A stretch of DNA of 64,000 bases from Rhizomys pruinosus (Eukaryota > Chordata > Mammalia > Rodentia > Spalacidae). This document shows positions 22,510-32,426 of the stretch, piece after piece. Every line of letters starts with the position of its first letter. The first letter of the stretch is position 1. The stretch is from positions 779,609-843,608 of the forward strand of contig VZQC01010581.1 of the NCBI GenBank assembly GCA_009823505.1, written 5' to 3'. Position numbers and translations under genes: made by a program. Below the pieces are notes generated by a model. It saw only the letters and a list, made by a program, of their open reading frames with translations, was not told where the DNA came from and did not search any database.

Positions 22510-24160
22510 TATATTTCCGATTAATGCATATTTAATTGATGTGGTTCAACAAGTATCCAGTTTTGCCCAGGACTTTGTCTACGGATACATGGTGTTTTGT
22601 AGGACTTAGTAAAAGTAAATATGTGTATATTAAACAAACATTGGTTTATAAAGGCTTCTGATAAAAACTGGTAATGTATCTGAGTTAATTGGAGATATAA
22701 ATTGCTGTTGTCCACATTTGTTTTAATTAAAATCTTTTATAACCAGTAACTTTGGATTGGCATATACAAATGTTCTCTATAATTTTCTGTGTTGTACGGT
22801 TTCACCTTACTTGTAGCAATTCTTTTACCTTGTAGGATGATTTAACTTAGAAGCTGGGTTTGCTTCCCAAGTTGGTCATGTGCAGTCACCCAAAACAGCA
22901 GGGTGAGTTTGAAGAAATCTGTGCCTTGATTCCACCCTATAGGTATGTGTAATACGGCTGCTTTTTTGAGACTCATGGGTCAAAAACCAAAACACCTAAA
23001 ATAAAAAAACGGAAATACAGATATGATGGAAACTTTTTGTCAATAACCTTGCAATTCAAATCTTGGGAACAGCTATGGGAAGGGATCTGTATGTTCCAAC
23101 GGGCCAGAATGTCACCAATCTTAATGGCTGAGAAAGAAAATACAGCTTTCAGTGAGTAGGATGTACCAGAAAGTGCCAGCAGAAGGATTGACTCCTCTGG
23201 GCATTGAAGGGAAGAAAAGTAAAGCTCTCATATTGCTGCACGGACATCAGGGTCCCCTCGGTGGACCTACTGTAATAACTATTATAATGAATCCAATACG
23301 AACTACCTTCAAGGGCACAAAGGTTTTAATAAAGAGAAATTTCTTAACTCCCCCCCACTAGAACAAGGAGAAAAAAGTATGATTGTTGATGCCTGGGTAT
23401 ATCTCCAAATAGAAGTTGGCTAGGTAGCTAATTAATGTCCTCCTTGGACGGATAACTAACCCAGGCTTATGCCACAAGCGGACACTCCCTAATGGTAGTA
23501 GGAGCTTGTATAAAGTTATAAGCCACAGTTAAGGACCCTGTCTATATTTAACAGAAAAAACAATGGAATTCATGGTATTAAAGCATACTATCCAAACATC
23601 TGTGTCTATACCAAGTAACATTTCATAACAATTAGTACTGGTTTAAATACCGTATATATCTAATGCTGTGTGCTTCACTAGTAGGTTGATAAGGTCATGC
23701 TTGGCCATACCAAAACTGTACGTCCTGAAAGAGGGTAAACAGCTAGCAATGACCAGGAGACAAGGACAGACGCTCCAGATGAAGCTAAGTAGACTGTTCT
23801 GCTTTCTCATCCCCTGTGCCCATTTTCTAAGCTAGGGAAACAATCTTGCGGAGGAGAGGCGTGTGCCGCGTGATCGAAAGGCTGACGTGGGTGAATGGTT
23901 AGTCGAGGTCAGGCTTAGAATGTTTGGTGGTTTCGTAGAATTCGTTTAGAATGTAAGGGCTGCGATTGGGGTTAATGGTGAAACTACAGCAATATAGCCT
24001 GGACACTCATTTGATCAACTTGATTGAACATACAAGCGCCCCCTGCTGGATGGTGGGACCCATGAGCTGTGTGGGTTTGGGCACAACTGCTTGCAAATTG
24101 GTTTTACATGAAGGATGCTTGTACTCACAAATTATCACTTATTGTTAAAAAAATGAAAAA
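22510..24160 (+). repeat. Unclassified dispersed repeat, copy A
   Basis: This segment is collinear with 44850-46840 over at least 1.3 kb at clearly reduced identity. Shared blocks include ctccttgga-ggataact followed by atgccacaagc, caaacatctgtgt, a ggcgtg block and gggtttgg. Both copies end in A-rich sequence. I recognise no open frame or LTR ends and cannot assign a family; rodent RMER-class elements are one possibility to test. It lies inside the target-duplication-bounded L1 insertion. Confidence 0.6.
24036..24053 (-). promoter_or_regulatory. CTCF-like motif in repeat copy A
   Basis: The minus strand reads CCATCCAGCAGGGGGCGC, a near-canonical CTCF core (CCASCAGGGGGCGC type). The equivalent place in copy B (about 46660) has lost it. 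Occupancy cannot be judged from sequence. Confidence 0.5.
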
Positions 24161-24162
24161 AA

Positions 24163-24342
24163 AAACCAGAGAAAGATGCAGGAAAGTTATGGTAGAATGC
24201 GTGATCTAGGATGGGGTGGGGTGGGGTGAGGGGAAGGGAAAGGGATATATGCCTGAACTGAATTGGAAAATGGTGTATGAAATACACAAAGCATCAATAA
24301 AAAAATGAAGATTAAAGAAACAAAACAAAACAAGAAAGAAAA
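24163..24342 (+). repeat. L1 3' UTR end and A-rich tail
   Basis: The G-rich tract (ggatggggtggggtggggtg) and the aatacacaaagcatcaataa ending match the older L1 3' UTR at 13140-13290. An A-rich tail leads directly into the target duplication at 24343. Confidence 0.75.
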
Positions 24343-24358
24343 CAAAGTAGGATTGGAG
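24343..24358 (+). other. Target-site duplication, 3' side of L1
   Basis: Exact repeat of 16687-16702 (caaagtaggattggag), placed right after the A-rich tail. Confidence 0.85.
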
Positions 24359-24719
24359 AGAGGGCAAGGAAGATAAGCACAGGATGGCAGGGTTCGCAGG
24401 TGGGCTCAGTGGCGTGGTCTGGTGATATGGCTTCAAGAGTGGAGAGCTCAGGGAAGAGAAAGGAAACTGGTTTGGGATCAGCAGCAAAGAACCAGGGGAC
24501 ATTATCTCTTTCCTTGCCAGACCCAGTGGCAGGGAGCATGGTTGTGAAAAGAGCTTGCTCACAGAATTTTGATATGGGCATGGGGGGAGGTTTCACTGAA
24601 GCATAAAAGTGAAAGAAACTTTCAGGAAAAGAAACAGATTACTGAAATAGCATTATTGCTGTCGATGGCTTGTGACTTTTTTAAATGCATTTTTAAATAT
24701 CAATTTTTATTTTTTTATT

Positions 24720-24872
24720 TTTTTTGAAGTTTCTTTTTTTAAAATTTATTTATTTATACATATATTTTTTTATCAAATCTAGACCTGTGTCCCCCTCATC
24801 CCCCCACCTGCCCCAGAGCTCATGCATTCTGCCAAACATGCTATTCATCTCTTTCTCAGTCTTTCTCAATAG
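24720..24872 (-). repeat. Severely truncated L1, 3' UTR only, antisense
   Basis: The T-rich run and the block atcaaatctagacc, then catgcattctgccaaacatg and ctcagtctttctcaat, match the younger L1 3' UTR (compare 43785-43885). Only about 130 bp of UTR plus tail is present. Confidence 0.8.
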
Positions 24873-24879
24873 ATTTTAT

Positions 24880-25365
24880 AGACTGTAGAGAACAATGGTT
24901 TCCAGAGCTGAGGGAAAATTTGGAGCTTAACAGAGTTTTGAGAAGGGGAAACCTGGGTCTGAGTGTGGGAGTCCTGTGATGGCCAGAGGATACCTCCTCA
25001 CTCTGGAATATGCTCAGCCTCCTAAGGGGTGATTTTGAGGTCATTACTATTCTCAATCTTTTTTGAAGAGGGAGAAACAGAGTTGGAAGGTTTATTAACT
25101 TTCACCACATTGCAGGGAAAATTCTAGAACTCTCTTTAAATCATCAAAGTATTCTATCAAAATGGACTGTAGAGGACTCAAGAAAGAGTTCAGAGTTCAT
25201 AAGGAAATTATTTCTCTGTCACCAAAATGAAATATTCCAAGAAAGAGTTCAGAGTTCATAAAGAAATTATTTCTCTGTCACCAAAATGAAATATTATGAA
25301 GAAAGTTTATTTATTGAATGAAGAATAGAACTTCAGTATCTATTGATCATTTGTGACTGATAATT
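24880..25365. other. Single-copy stretch with a local tandem duplication
   Basis: No gene or dispersed repeat recognised apart from the 59-bp duplication listed separately. Confidence 0.5.
25179..25296. repeat. 59-bp direct tandem duplication
   Basis: Two head-to-tail copies start at 25179 and 25238, both opening caagaaagagttcagagttc. They differ at about one position (aagg versus aaga), so the event is recent. Confidence 0.95.
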
Positions 25366-25369
25366 TCAT

Positions 25370-25407
25370 TCTCTCTCCCTCTCTCTCTTTCTCTCTCTCT
25401 CTGTCTC
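25370..25407. repeat. (CT)n microsatellite
   Basis: Slightly imperfect CT tract just left of a B4-type SINE. Confidence 0.9.
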
Positions 25408-25414
25408 GTATGCA

Positions 25415-25708
25415 TGTGCGTATGTGGACGTGGAAGCCCCTGTTTGTGTGTGCTGAGGCCAGAGGTCACCATCCAGAGTCTTTCACTTTCCACTTCATTA
25501 TTCTAGACAGGGTCACTCACTGAACCATTTCAGCTAGACTGGCCAGCTAGCCAGCCCTCTGGGATCCACCTACCAGCCTTTCCCCTACAGCCCTGAGTTT
25601 GAGGTGTTCAACTTGCTGAATCCAGTCTTTATGTAGGTGCTGGGATCTGAATTCAGGTCCTTATGCTTATATACCAAGCCTGTTACTCTCTGAACCATCT
25701 CCTCAGCC
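25415..25708 (-). repeat. B4-type SINE, antisense
   Basis: The plus strand reads acagggtcactcactgaacc, then a ggccagctagccagcc block, then aggtgctgggatctgaattc and ends gaaccatctcctcagcccc. This is the reverse of a B4 (tRNA-headed, B1-tailed) rodent SINE. Confidence 0.75.
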
Positions 25709-25709
25709 C

Positions 25710-27525
25710 CTTCATGAGTTTAAAAATGCTATCTGAACATTCTTATGATGTGTTTTTATTATTGTTTTCACAGGTGAGGATGCTGAGTTCAGAGAGGTTG
25801 CATGACTCTGATAATGAGAAGCAGGGAATGTGACTGCAAACCGGTGCTGTTTCTATCATACCAACCAAGGGCACTGTACTTACATGCTGTTTGCTCTGGA
25901 TGGCTACGTTCAGAGTATAGCATGCAGAGGTCATGTAAATGTGAAAGGAGGCTTGATGAAAGGATGATTCAATTCCAAATTAGAATTCTTGGGCTGGGGA
26001 ATTAATTCACTGCTTTCTAAGATGGTGACATAGAAGGAAAGGATGCCCTTTATTATATTTGACTTTTTAATCTACTAAGAGTAAAACATTTTTGTGGCTT
26101 CAGTTCACAAACTTCTATTTATATTATAGCAAGCAGTTTGCCGCATTTGAAAAGGTCAGTTCTTAAGACTTTCCTTACCACTTAGCAATTAGTTCAATGC
26201 TTTCTATTTTTGCAAAATGAAAGTATATTTCAATTACTTTGAGTGAATCGTTCATTTAAATGTTTTCCCCTTTGTTTCCTCTAAAAAAACTTCTCATACT
26301 CCATTTAATTAGACCCAGAAAACTCTTCACAGTCTCTCCAAACACCATCAATTTCAAGCACTTTAAAGTTAACAGGCATGGGCGAGGTGTTTCCCATACT
26401 GGTGAATCATGGATGACTTGTTTCTGATGCTGGTGAATCATATCAGTATATGTTCATTTGCTTTTGTTTTTTTAAAGCTATCCAAGGGGGACAGGCAAAT
26501 GGTTGCTTATTATAGCCCCGATGTGGCTTTTAATTTAGCATCCTGTATTTGCTAACTGTACCTTACCATCTCAGCGTTCCTCCAAGAAGGCTATTCATCA
26601 AACCAGAAGCCTGGAGCCAGCGCCGGAGCCCAGGCCTATTTAGATGTTTCTGTTTAGGAGTTCTCTAGCAGGTGCTATTCTCTGCCATGAACAGCTGTTC
26701 TAATAGTGCACACACTTCAGACAGTGAAACATCATTGGTCTTTGGCTCTATTCTTGGGTTGAAAGCTGAATCTTTGGTCTGCTTGTCTCTGGACAATACA
26801 ACATTCATAAGACACTAGAAGAAGTGATTTCACCATGAGCCCAACTCCTCCTGTAACTTTAAAGCTCCCTAGTCTTTTTGTTCTTACTAGAACATTTTGT
26901 TCATTGTCTTAAAATGCTCAGTTGAAGGTGCCCAGGCACACGCAATCCTATAACATAAGGCAAGGCTTCAGAAACTGGTGGGAGCCTGAGCCAATTGAGA
27001 ACAAACCCTACATTCAGCTTTAATCAGAGAAGTATTTCTTTGCAACTGAACAGCAGTGAATGCAGACTCATGGCTGTTCAAGGTGGTAAGAATAATAGTT
27101 GGTTGAGGACTAACCCTAAATAAGACATTTATATCACCCTCTTGAAGGCTGGTACAACATCTCTAAAGAGGGGAAGAGAGAATGTAAGAGATGAAAGATA
27201 AGGAGAACTATGAAATTCCCTCTTCTGGGTATAACATTACAATTGTGAATTCACAGCTATGGTTGTCTGTCCTGGGCCTACATACAACTGGCTCTGTGAA
27301 CATTCAGCCACACACAGAGAGGTGCTCATGATGCTCTGTTCCTCCCTGATGACCTATTGGCTCCTGATAGTTTCTGGGGTGGGGCAGTCATTGTCTTCAG
27401 CTGTGTGTCTGCTAGGGAGTCCATTGGACTCCAGTGGGTAGTTTTAAACCCATAGTCACACAGAGAGCCATGGTTAAACTCAGTTACTGGTCACAAAATA
27501 AAGCATAAAAGGCAGGAATGTGGGA
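25710..27525. other. Single-copy stretch, no gene recognised
   Basis: This has ordinary AT-rich mammalian intergenic character. I see no SINE, LINE or convincing coding frame. Segment 26580-26640 is locally GC-richer (agccagcgccggagccc), but nothing identifies it. Confidence 0.5.
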
Positions 27526-27530
27526 GAGGG

Positions 27531-27582
<52 letters not shown>
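27531..27582. repeat. (CA)n microsatellite
   Basis: About 52 bp of CA repeats with one AA interruption (27545), directly before an Lx-type 3' UTR. Confidence 0.95.
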
Positions 27583-27585
<3 letters not shown>

Positions 27586-27589
27586 ACTT

Positions 27590-28345
27590 GGGTCCAGTCA
27601 TCCTATCTAGAGTCATTCCCTTAAAGAAGATCAGCTCTTCTTCACCCAGCAGTAATTAGGTGCCCAGTAATTCTTTGGCTAAGGTTGGGGCCTGCTGGGT
27701 TTTTGTCTGCTTGAATTTACATGGGTCTTGTGCATGCTGTCACCATTGTTTTAAGTTCATGTGAGCAAGGTCCCAGGAGCCTGTAAGACTGCATTTCCAT
27801 ATAGTCATGAACTTCCTCCTCTGGCTCTTCCAATCTTTCTGTCTCCCCTTCTGCAATGGTCCCTGAGTCTTGGGTGGGTGGAGTTTAATATATGAGTCCT
27901 GTCCAAGGATTCACAGTCTGAAGAATTATTCTCTATGCTTCGGCTATTTGTGACCCTTTACATTCATTGCCATCTGTTGCATGAAGGAGCTTTGTTGATG
28001 AGAGTTGAAAGAACATTAGTATTTTCTCCATTCCTTTTTACACTATGTTCTGTGAACCTTAGGTGTAGAGATTCCATTGTAGATGTGTCACTTAGGGTTG
28101 GACATTTCACAGACAATCTGTGTGGGACAAGTCATGGAACTCTGTAAAAGCCTGTCTCTTGCAAAAGAAGTTTATTTTCTCTCAAGCCTAGAGAACTTAG
28201 CATTTCTCAGCATGTGAGTGTGCTTGTGCCCTGTTCCCTTTGTTTTGAAAATTTGCTGTCTGTACTTTATGTTGCCTTAAGCCTTGAGAGATATTTTAAC
28301 TGGGTATAGAACTCTGGGTTGCTGTAGCTGATGGCTTCTGATGAG
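27590..28345 (-). repeat. Old L1 (Lx-type) 3' UTR, antisense
   Basis: Collinear with 15360-16450: tcttcttcacccagcagtaa, gcatgctgtcaccattg, ccctgagtcttgggtgggtg and the gttgcatgaaggagcttt block occur in the same order. The right part (tttaactgggtatagaactc) is also L1-like. Confidence 0.6.
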
Positions 28346-28361
28346 AAGTTTAAATTAATTT

Positions 28362-28530
28362 GAAGTTTGGTAAGGCAGCTTGGGGAGTACAGGCACTTGC
28401 TGCCAAGCCTGATGACCCGAATTTGATCCCAGGGACCCACACAGTGGAAGGAGAGAACTTATTCCCCTAAGTCGTACTCTGAACTCTGTGTACCCATGCA
28501 CATATATCCATGCACACAAAATAAAAAAGT
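28362..28530 (+). repeat. B3/B2-superfamily SINE
   Basis: A tRNA-derived head (ggcacttgctgccaagcctg, gacccgaatttgatcccagg) is followed by an A-rich tail after cacacaaaataaaaaa. The wording matches B3-type members of the B2 superfamily. Confidence 0.75.
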
Positions 28531-28595
28531 TAAAGTTATTTGAATAACTTATTTGTCTGAAGGTGATTTGTTTCCTTTTAGCTGCTTTCAAGATT

Positions 28596-29697
28596 TTAAT
28601 TTTAATATTTTTATTGGTCTGAGAATTTTGTACAGTGTATATCGGTCACAGTCTGACCACTTCCCTCTTCTCTACCCTCACCTTGCTATATCCCTGACTT
28701 CATGTCCTCTTTTATTATTTGTCAATTTTCTTTAAAGGCCTATCAAGTCTAATCTGTGCTTCCTAAGTGCTGTGTGCTTGAGTGTGGGTCTATCCCCAGG
28801 GATCTGGTCAACCTGCTAGGTAACATACCAGTAAGGAAAACTGACTCCATCCCTCAGTATCTATCAATTGCTAATAGATTCTCAGCTAGGGCCAGGGTTT
28901 TCTCCTCAGACCACCCCCCATCCATGTTGGACCCCTGTCTGACTTGAGTTTGCAAAGGTCTTGTGGATGTTGTCATAAACACTGTGAGTTTACATGTGCT
29001 ACCCCCCTGTGGTGTTCAGACAACAATTTTCTTATGTTCATCTACGTCTGACTCTGCAATGATCCCTGAGCTCTGGGAGGAGAGGGTATGACATGGACAT
29101 ACCATTTAGGGCTGAGCTCTCTAGATTCTTTTATCCTCTTCACATTGAGCAGTGTGGATCTCTGTTTCACTTGGCATTTCTGGTGAGAGTTGGGAGATGC
29201 ACTAATCTATGGGTATAAAAATAAGTCAGGAAAGCCGAGTGTGGTGGTGCACACCTTTAATCTTGAGGCAGAGGCAGGTGGATCTTTGTGAGTTCAAGGC
29301 CAGCCTGGTCTACAGAGTGAGTTCCAGGACAGCTGGGACTACAGGGAGACCCTGTCTCAAAAAGACCAAAAAAAAAAAAAGTCAGTAGTTAGTTTAATTT
29401 TGTGTACATTTAGTAGAATGGTAGTAGTAGTTTCTCCCTATGGCTTGTGGACACCTGTCAGGCCACAGGTTCTTGGCCCTGATAATAGTGTCAGGTATGG
29501 ACTCCCTATTGTGAAGCAGGCCTTAAATCCAATTATAAGGTGGTTGGTTACTCCCATAACTTTCATGCCACTATTGCACCAGTCAACATATTTTGCTAAC
29601 TCAGTTATTGTTGCTTGCTTGGTTCACAGCTGGGAAAGGGTGATGATTTCCTTTCTCTGCTGGTAACATGCACAGCACTGTCTAGTACTATGAAAGA
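28596..29697 (-). repeat. Old L1 (Lx-type) 3' UTR, antisense, split by a B1
   Basis: The blocks tgatccctgagctctgggag, accatttagggctgagct and, after the B1, caggccacaggttcttggcc and agtactatgaaagactttta are wording I associate with Lx 3' UTRs. The T-rich 3' terminus is near 28600, so the element is antisense. Confidence 0.6.
29230..29380 (+). repeat. B1 SINE inserted in Lx 3' UTR
   Basis: The sequence follows B1 (ggtggtgcacacctttaatc; aggccagcctggtctacaga; ccctgtctcaaaaagacc) and ends in poly(A). It is flanked by a short direct repeat, aagtcag (about 29223 and 29380). Confidence 0.9.
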
Positions 29698-29756
29698 CTT
29701 TTATTTTTAAACTCTTTTTAAACCATTTTATTATGAAGGACCAAAGTATTGTTATT

Positions 29757-30618
29757 TTAGTTTTTTTTAAATAGGAGGGACCTCCCCTCAGGAAGGGTAT
29801 ACATTAATAGTTCTGTATTTGAGTAAGAATTCCATACAAATAGAATATATACCTTAAGATGAGAATGTGAGAAAGAAGTATTTACACTTATGATCCATTT
29901 GGACAATTCAGTTGTTACTCCTCTAATGAAATTTTTATTTTTTATGATTTTTACAAATGTTGGGTCAGTTCTGTGTGTGCCATCAGTCACACAGCTATAT
30001 TATCCAGTCATGTGAAGCACATATGTTTCCATAGGAGTTTGTGAGGCATTGCTTGGCTCACAGGAGCTGATGTGAAGGACTGACAGTTCTTTACTGTTTC
30101 AATTACCCATCCTGTTGCCTCATCATGACCAGTACCTTTGGTTGCTGATGTTTTAAGTAGCTGCCGTTTTTGGTCTTTCATAGCAGTTAACTCAAGTGAA
30201 CTTGGCATCTCTGATGGAGTCCTGATCTGTATAACACATCCTACCTAATTTGCAGACACACCTGAAATGGCTTTTTCAGCTCTTCTTCCTCCAACATGGC
30301 ATCTTAGTCTAATTTGGAAATGCCAATTCCATCTTGGCCACAGTCATCAACTACACAGATGACTGTACTTGTGTTTAACCACACTCCAGTGTGGCTCGAT
30401 ACTTCTCCTTTCCAGTTCCAAACTTGGAATTTAAGGTTTTTGTATGTCACTACCTGTACATTAGATCCAACAGTAGGAATAACTGTAATGACTTCTCCAA
30501 TCTGTAATCTGTACAGAATTATATTTTTTTCAGTACTTCCTCATCCCAAAATTAAATTCCTCATTTACCCGGTTTTAAAGAGACTGGAAAAAAAATCCTC
30601 AAGAAAAAGCCACACAGA
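29757..30618 (-). pseudogene. ARL1: Processed pseudogene of ARL1 (Arf-like GTPase 1)
   Basis: ARL1 is a small Arf-family GTPase that acts at the trans-Golgi. On the minus strand, decayed homology runs from near the N-terminus (FFSSLF at about 30595-30578) through LYRLQ, the switch region [14 protein letters not shown] and MLEEEEL, to KTSATKGTG and the C-terminus near 30080. Key residues are damaged: the P-loop GLDGAGK region reads through a stop and loses its Gly/Lys pattern, and the DLGGQ switch II motif has become NWKGE. Several frameshifts and stops are present. No introns separate these parts, a 3' UTR-like segment follows (30079-29757) and a poly(T) tract lies at 29760-29769, as expected for a retrotransposed cDNA. 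It is not functional. Confidence 0.88.
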
Positions 30619-30624
30619 ATAAAC

Positions 30625-31020
30625 CACTATTCTACCTAAGCTGAACATCAGAGGGACTCCTATTGGGGGCTGGGCATTATCACCTCTCCTCAGCTCTGTC
30701 TCTAAGGTGGTCTCCTCAAAGCCTGGCCAGCCAGCACCTTGCATGTCATATTGGTTTTCTTAGTCTTATTTGTATTTATGTTGTTTAGAGTTTGCTGGGC
30801 TTATTGAATGTATCAGTTTCTGTCTTCCACTAAATTTGTGAGTGCTCAAAAGCAAACTTGCAAGCAGCCCCATACCCCAGTCCTCTCTAGAGGGGCAATG
30901 CTCACTGGAAATGACATGAACCACCATTGCTTAAGTATTTCCATGCTTTCTCCCTACAATCTATTTCTGAAAGTAAATTAGACTGAGGTTGTCCCACAGC
31001 ACTGTATGCTCTTTGTAGTT
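30625..31020. other. Single-copy stretch, no gene recognised
   Basis: Flank of the ARL1 pseudogene. I see nothing identifiable here. Confidence 0.5.
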
Positions 31021-31027
31021 CTTTTCT

Positions 31028-31256
31028 TTTAAAAAATTTTTTATTTATCTTTTTATGTGTATGAATGTATCGTCTGCATGTAGGTTGGTGCACCCGTTTT
31101 GTGCAATGCTGCGGAGGTCAGAAGAGGGTGTTGGATTCCCCTGGAACTGGAGTTAAAGACGGTTCTCAGCCACCATGTGGGTGCTGGGGATCAAACCTGG
31201 GTCCTCTGCAAGAGCAGTCGTCGCTCTTAACCACTAGGCCATCTCTCCAGCCCCTG
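31028..31256 (-). repeat. B2 SINE, antisense
   Basis: The plus strand starts with a T-rich tail, then gtctgcatgtaggttggtgc, gtcagaagagggtgttggat and ends ccactaggccatctctccagcccc. This is a full-length B2 read backwards. Confidence 0.9.
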
Positions 31257-31271
31257 TAGTTCCTTTCTTAA

Positions 31272-31484
31272 ACTTTAAAAAAATTATTTATTTTTACTTC
31301 ACATGTATGAGTATATTGCCTACATGTAAGTATACCACATGCATGCAATGCCTATGGAGGCCAGAAGGGGCAGTAGATCCCCTGGAATTGGAGTTATAAA
31401 CATTTGTTAAGTACTGGGAACTGAACCCTGGTCCATTGCAAGAGCAGCCAATACTCTTAATCACTGCGCCACCTCTCCAGATCC
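31272..31484 (-). repeat. B2 SINE, antisense (second, adjacent copy)
   Basis: Independent, more diverged B2 in the same orientation immediately beside the previous one, ending gcgccacctctccagatccc. Confidence 0.9.
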
Positions 31485-31489
31485 CTTTT

Positions 31490-32387
31490 CTCAACATTTT
31501 AAGTCTTCATTCTTCAGATTAAAAATTTTTTCACCTTCTTTTTCCTTTATTGCCACGGGTCTATTCTGATATTAAACTCATACAACAGATTAATAATTTT
31601 CAGATAGTTCATTTCTGAAGTTTCTAGTTGGTTCTTTTCATGTTTTCCATTCTTGTGTGAAGTAGTCTTTCATTGGGTGAATATTCACTTAACTTCAAGT
31701 GTAATTTTCACAGCTGGGCCCAAGTCCAAATCTCAGCTCAATTTCCATCCCTCCCTTTTATAGCAAAGTTGCAGTTGGTCGTCTATTTGTGACCTGCAGA
31801 GCTGATATGCAAAGATGGAGTCCCTTTTCTTTGGTTTACTTGTTTTTGTGGCCTGCCTGCTCACTCTCCAGTGGGGTTGAAAGCCTTTGTTCATTTTTTT
31901 CTTCTGAGAAGAGAAATGACAGATTTTCTCTCAGTAGACACCAGATGCCAAGGACACGATCACAGCCCACCCCTGGACCAGAGTGATAAAGGTAGAAAAC
32001 TCACCTGGCACCAATCTTTTCTTGTGAATTTCAGCTCCCTGGCAAATTCTTACAGCCTTTGTTCACTCTGCGAAGGTTCCAGTTAGTATCTTAATATTAT
32101 GTGCTAAGTTTATATTAGTTATTAGTTACTTTCAGGAGGGTCAGTGTGCTGGGAAGTTATGCCACCTTTTCCCGAGGTGAGACTCACATATCCACTGCTT
32201 TTCATTATCTTGGTAGAGGCTATGAATCTCAATCTATAAAAGCAGTAGAAGGAGAACTCGAGCATCTGTCTTCTATAATTCAATTTTATTTCTACACGGA
32301 GCTCCCAACGTCATTCTTGTTTTGCAGAACAGAATCATGTGACATACCGTAAACATTGATTCAAATGGATCACTGTGGAGCTATCTG

Positions 32388-32426
<39 letters not shown>

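Larger units (their letters stand above)
16703..24342 (+). mobile_element. Full-length L1 insertion with intact ORF1
   Basis: This 7.64-kb insertion is bounded by the 16-bp duplication at 16687-16702 and 24343-24358. In order it holds a 5' UTR with monomer structure, intact ORF1, ORF2 with many indels, 3' UTR sequence, an unclassified ~1.6-kb repeat (22510-24160) and a final L1 3' UTR end with A-rich tail (24163-24342). It is longer than a normal rodent L1 (6-7 kb) because of the extra block in its 3' region. Confidence 0.8.
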
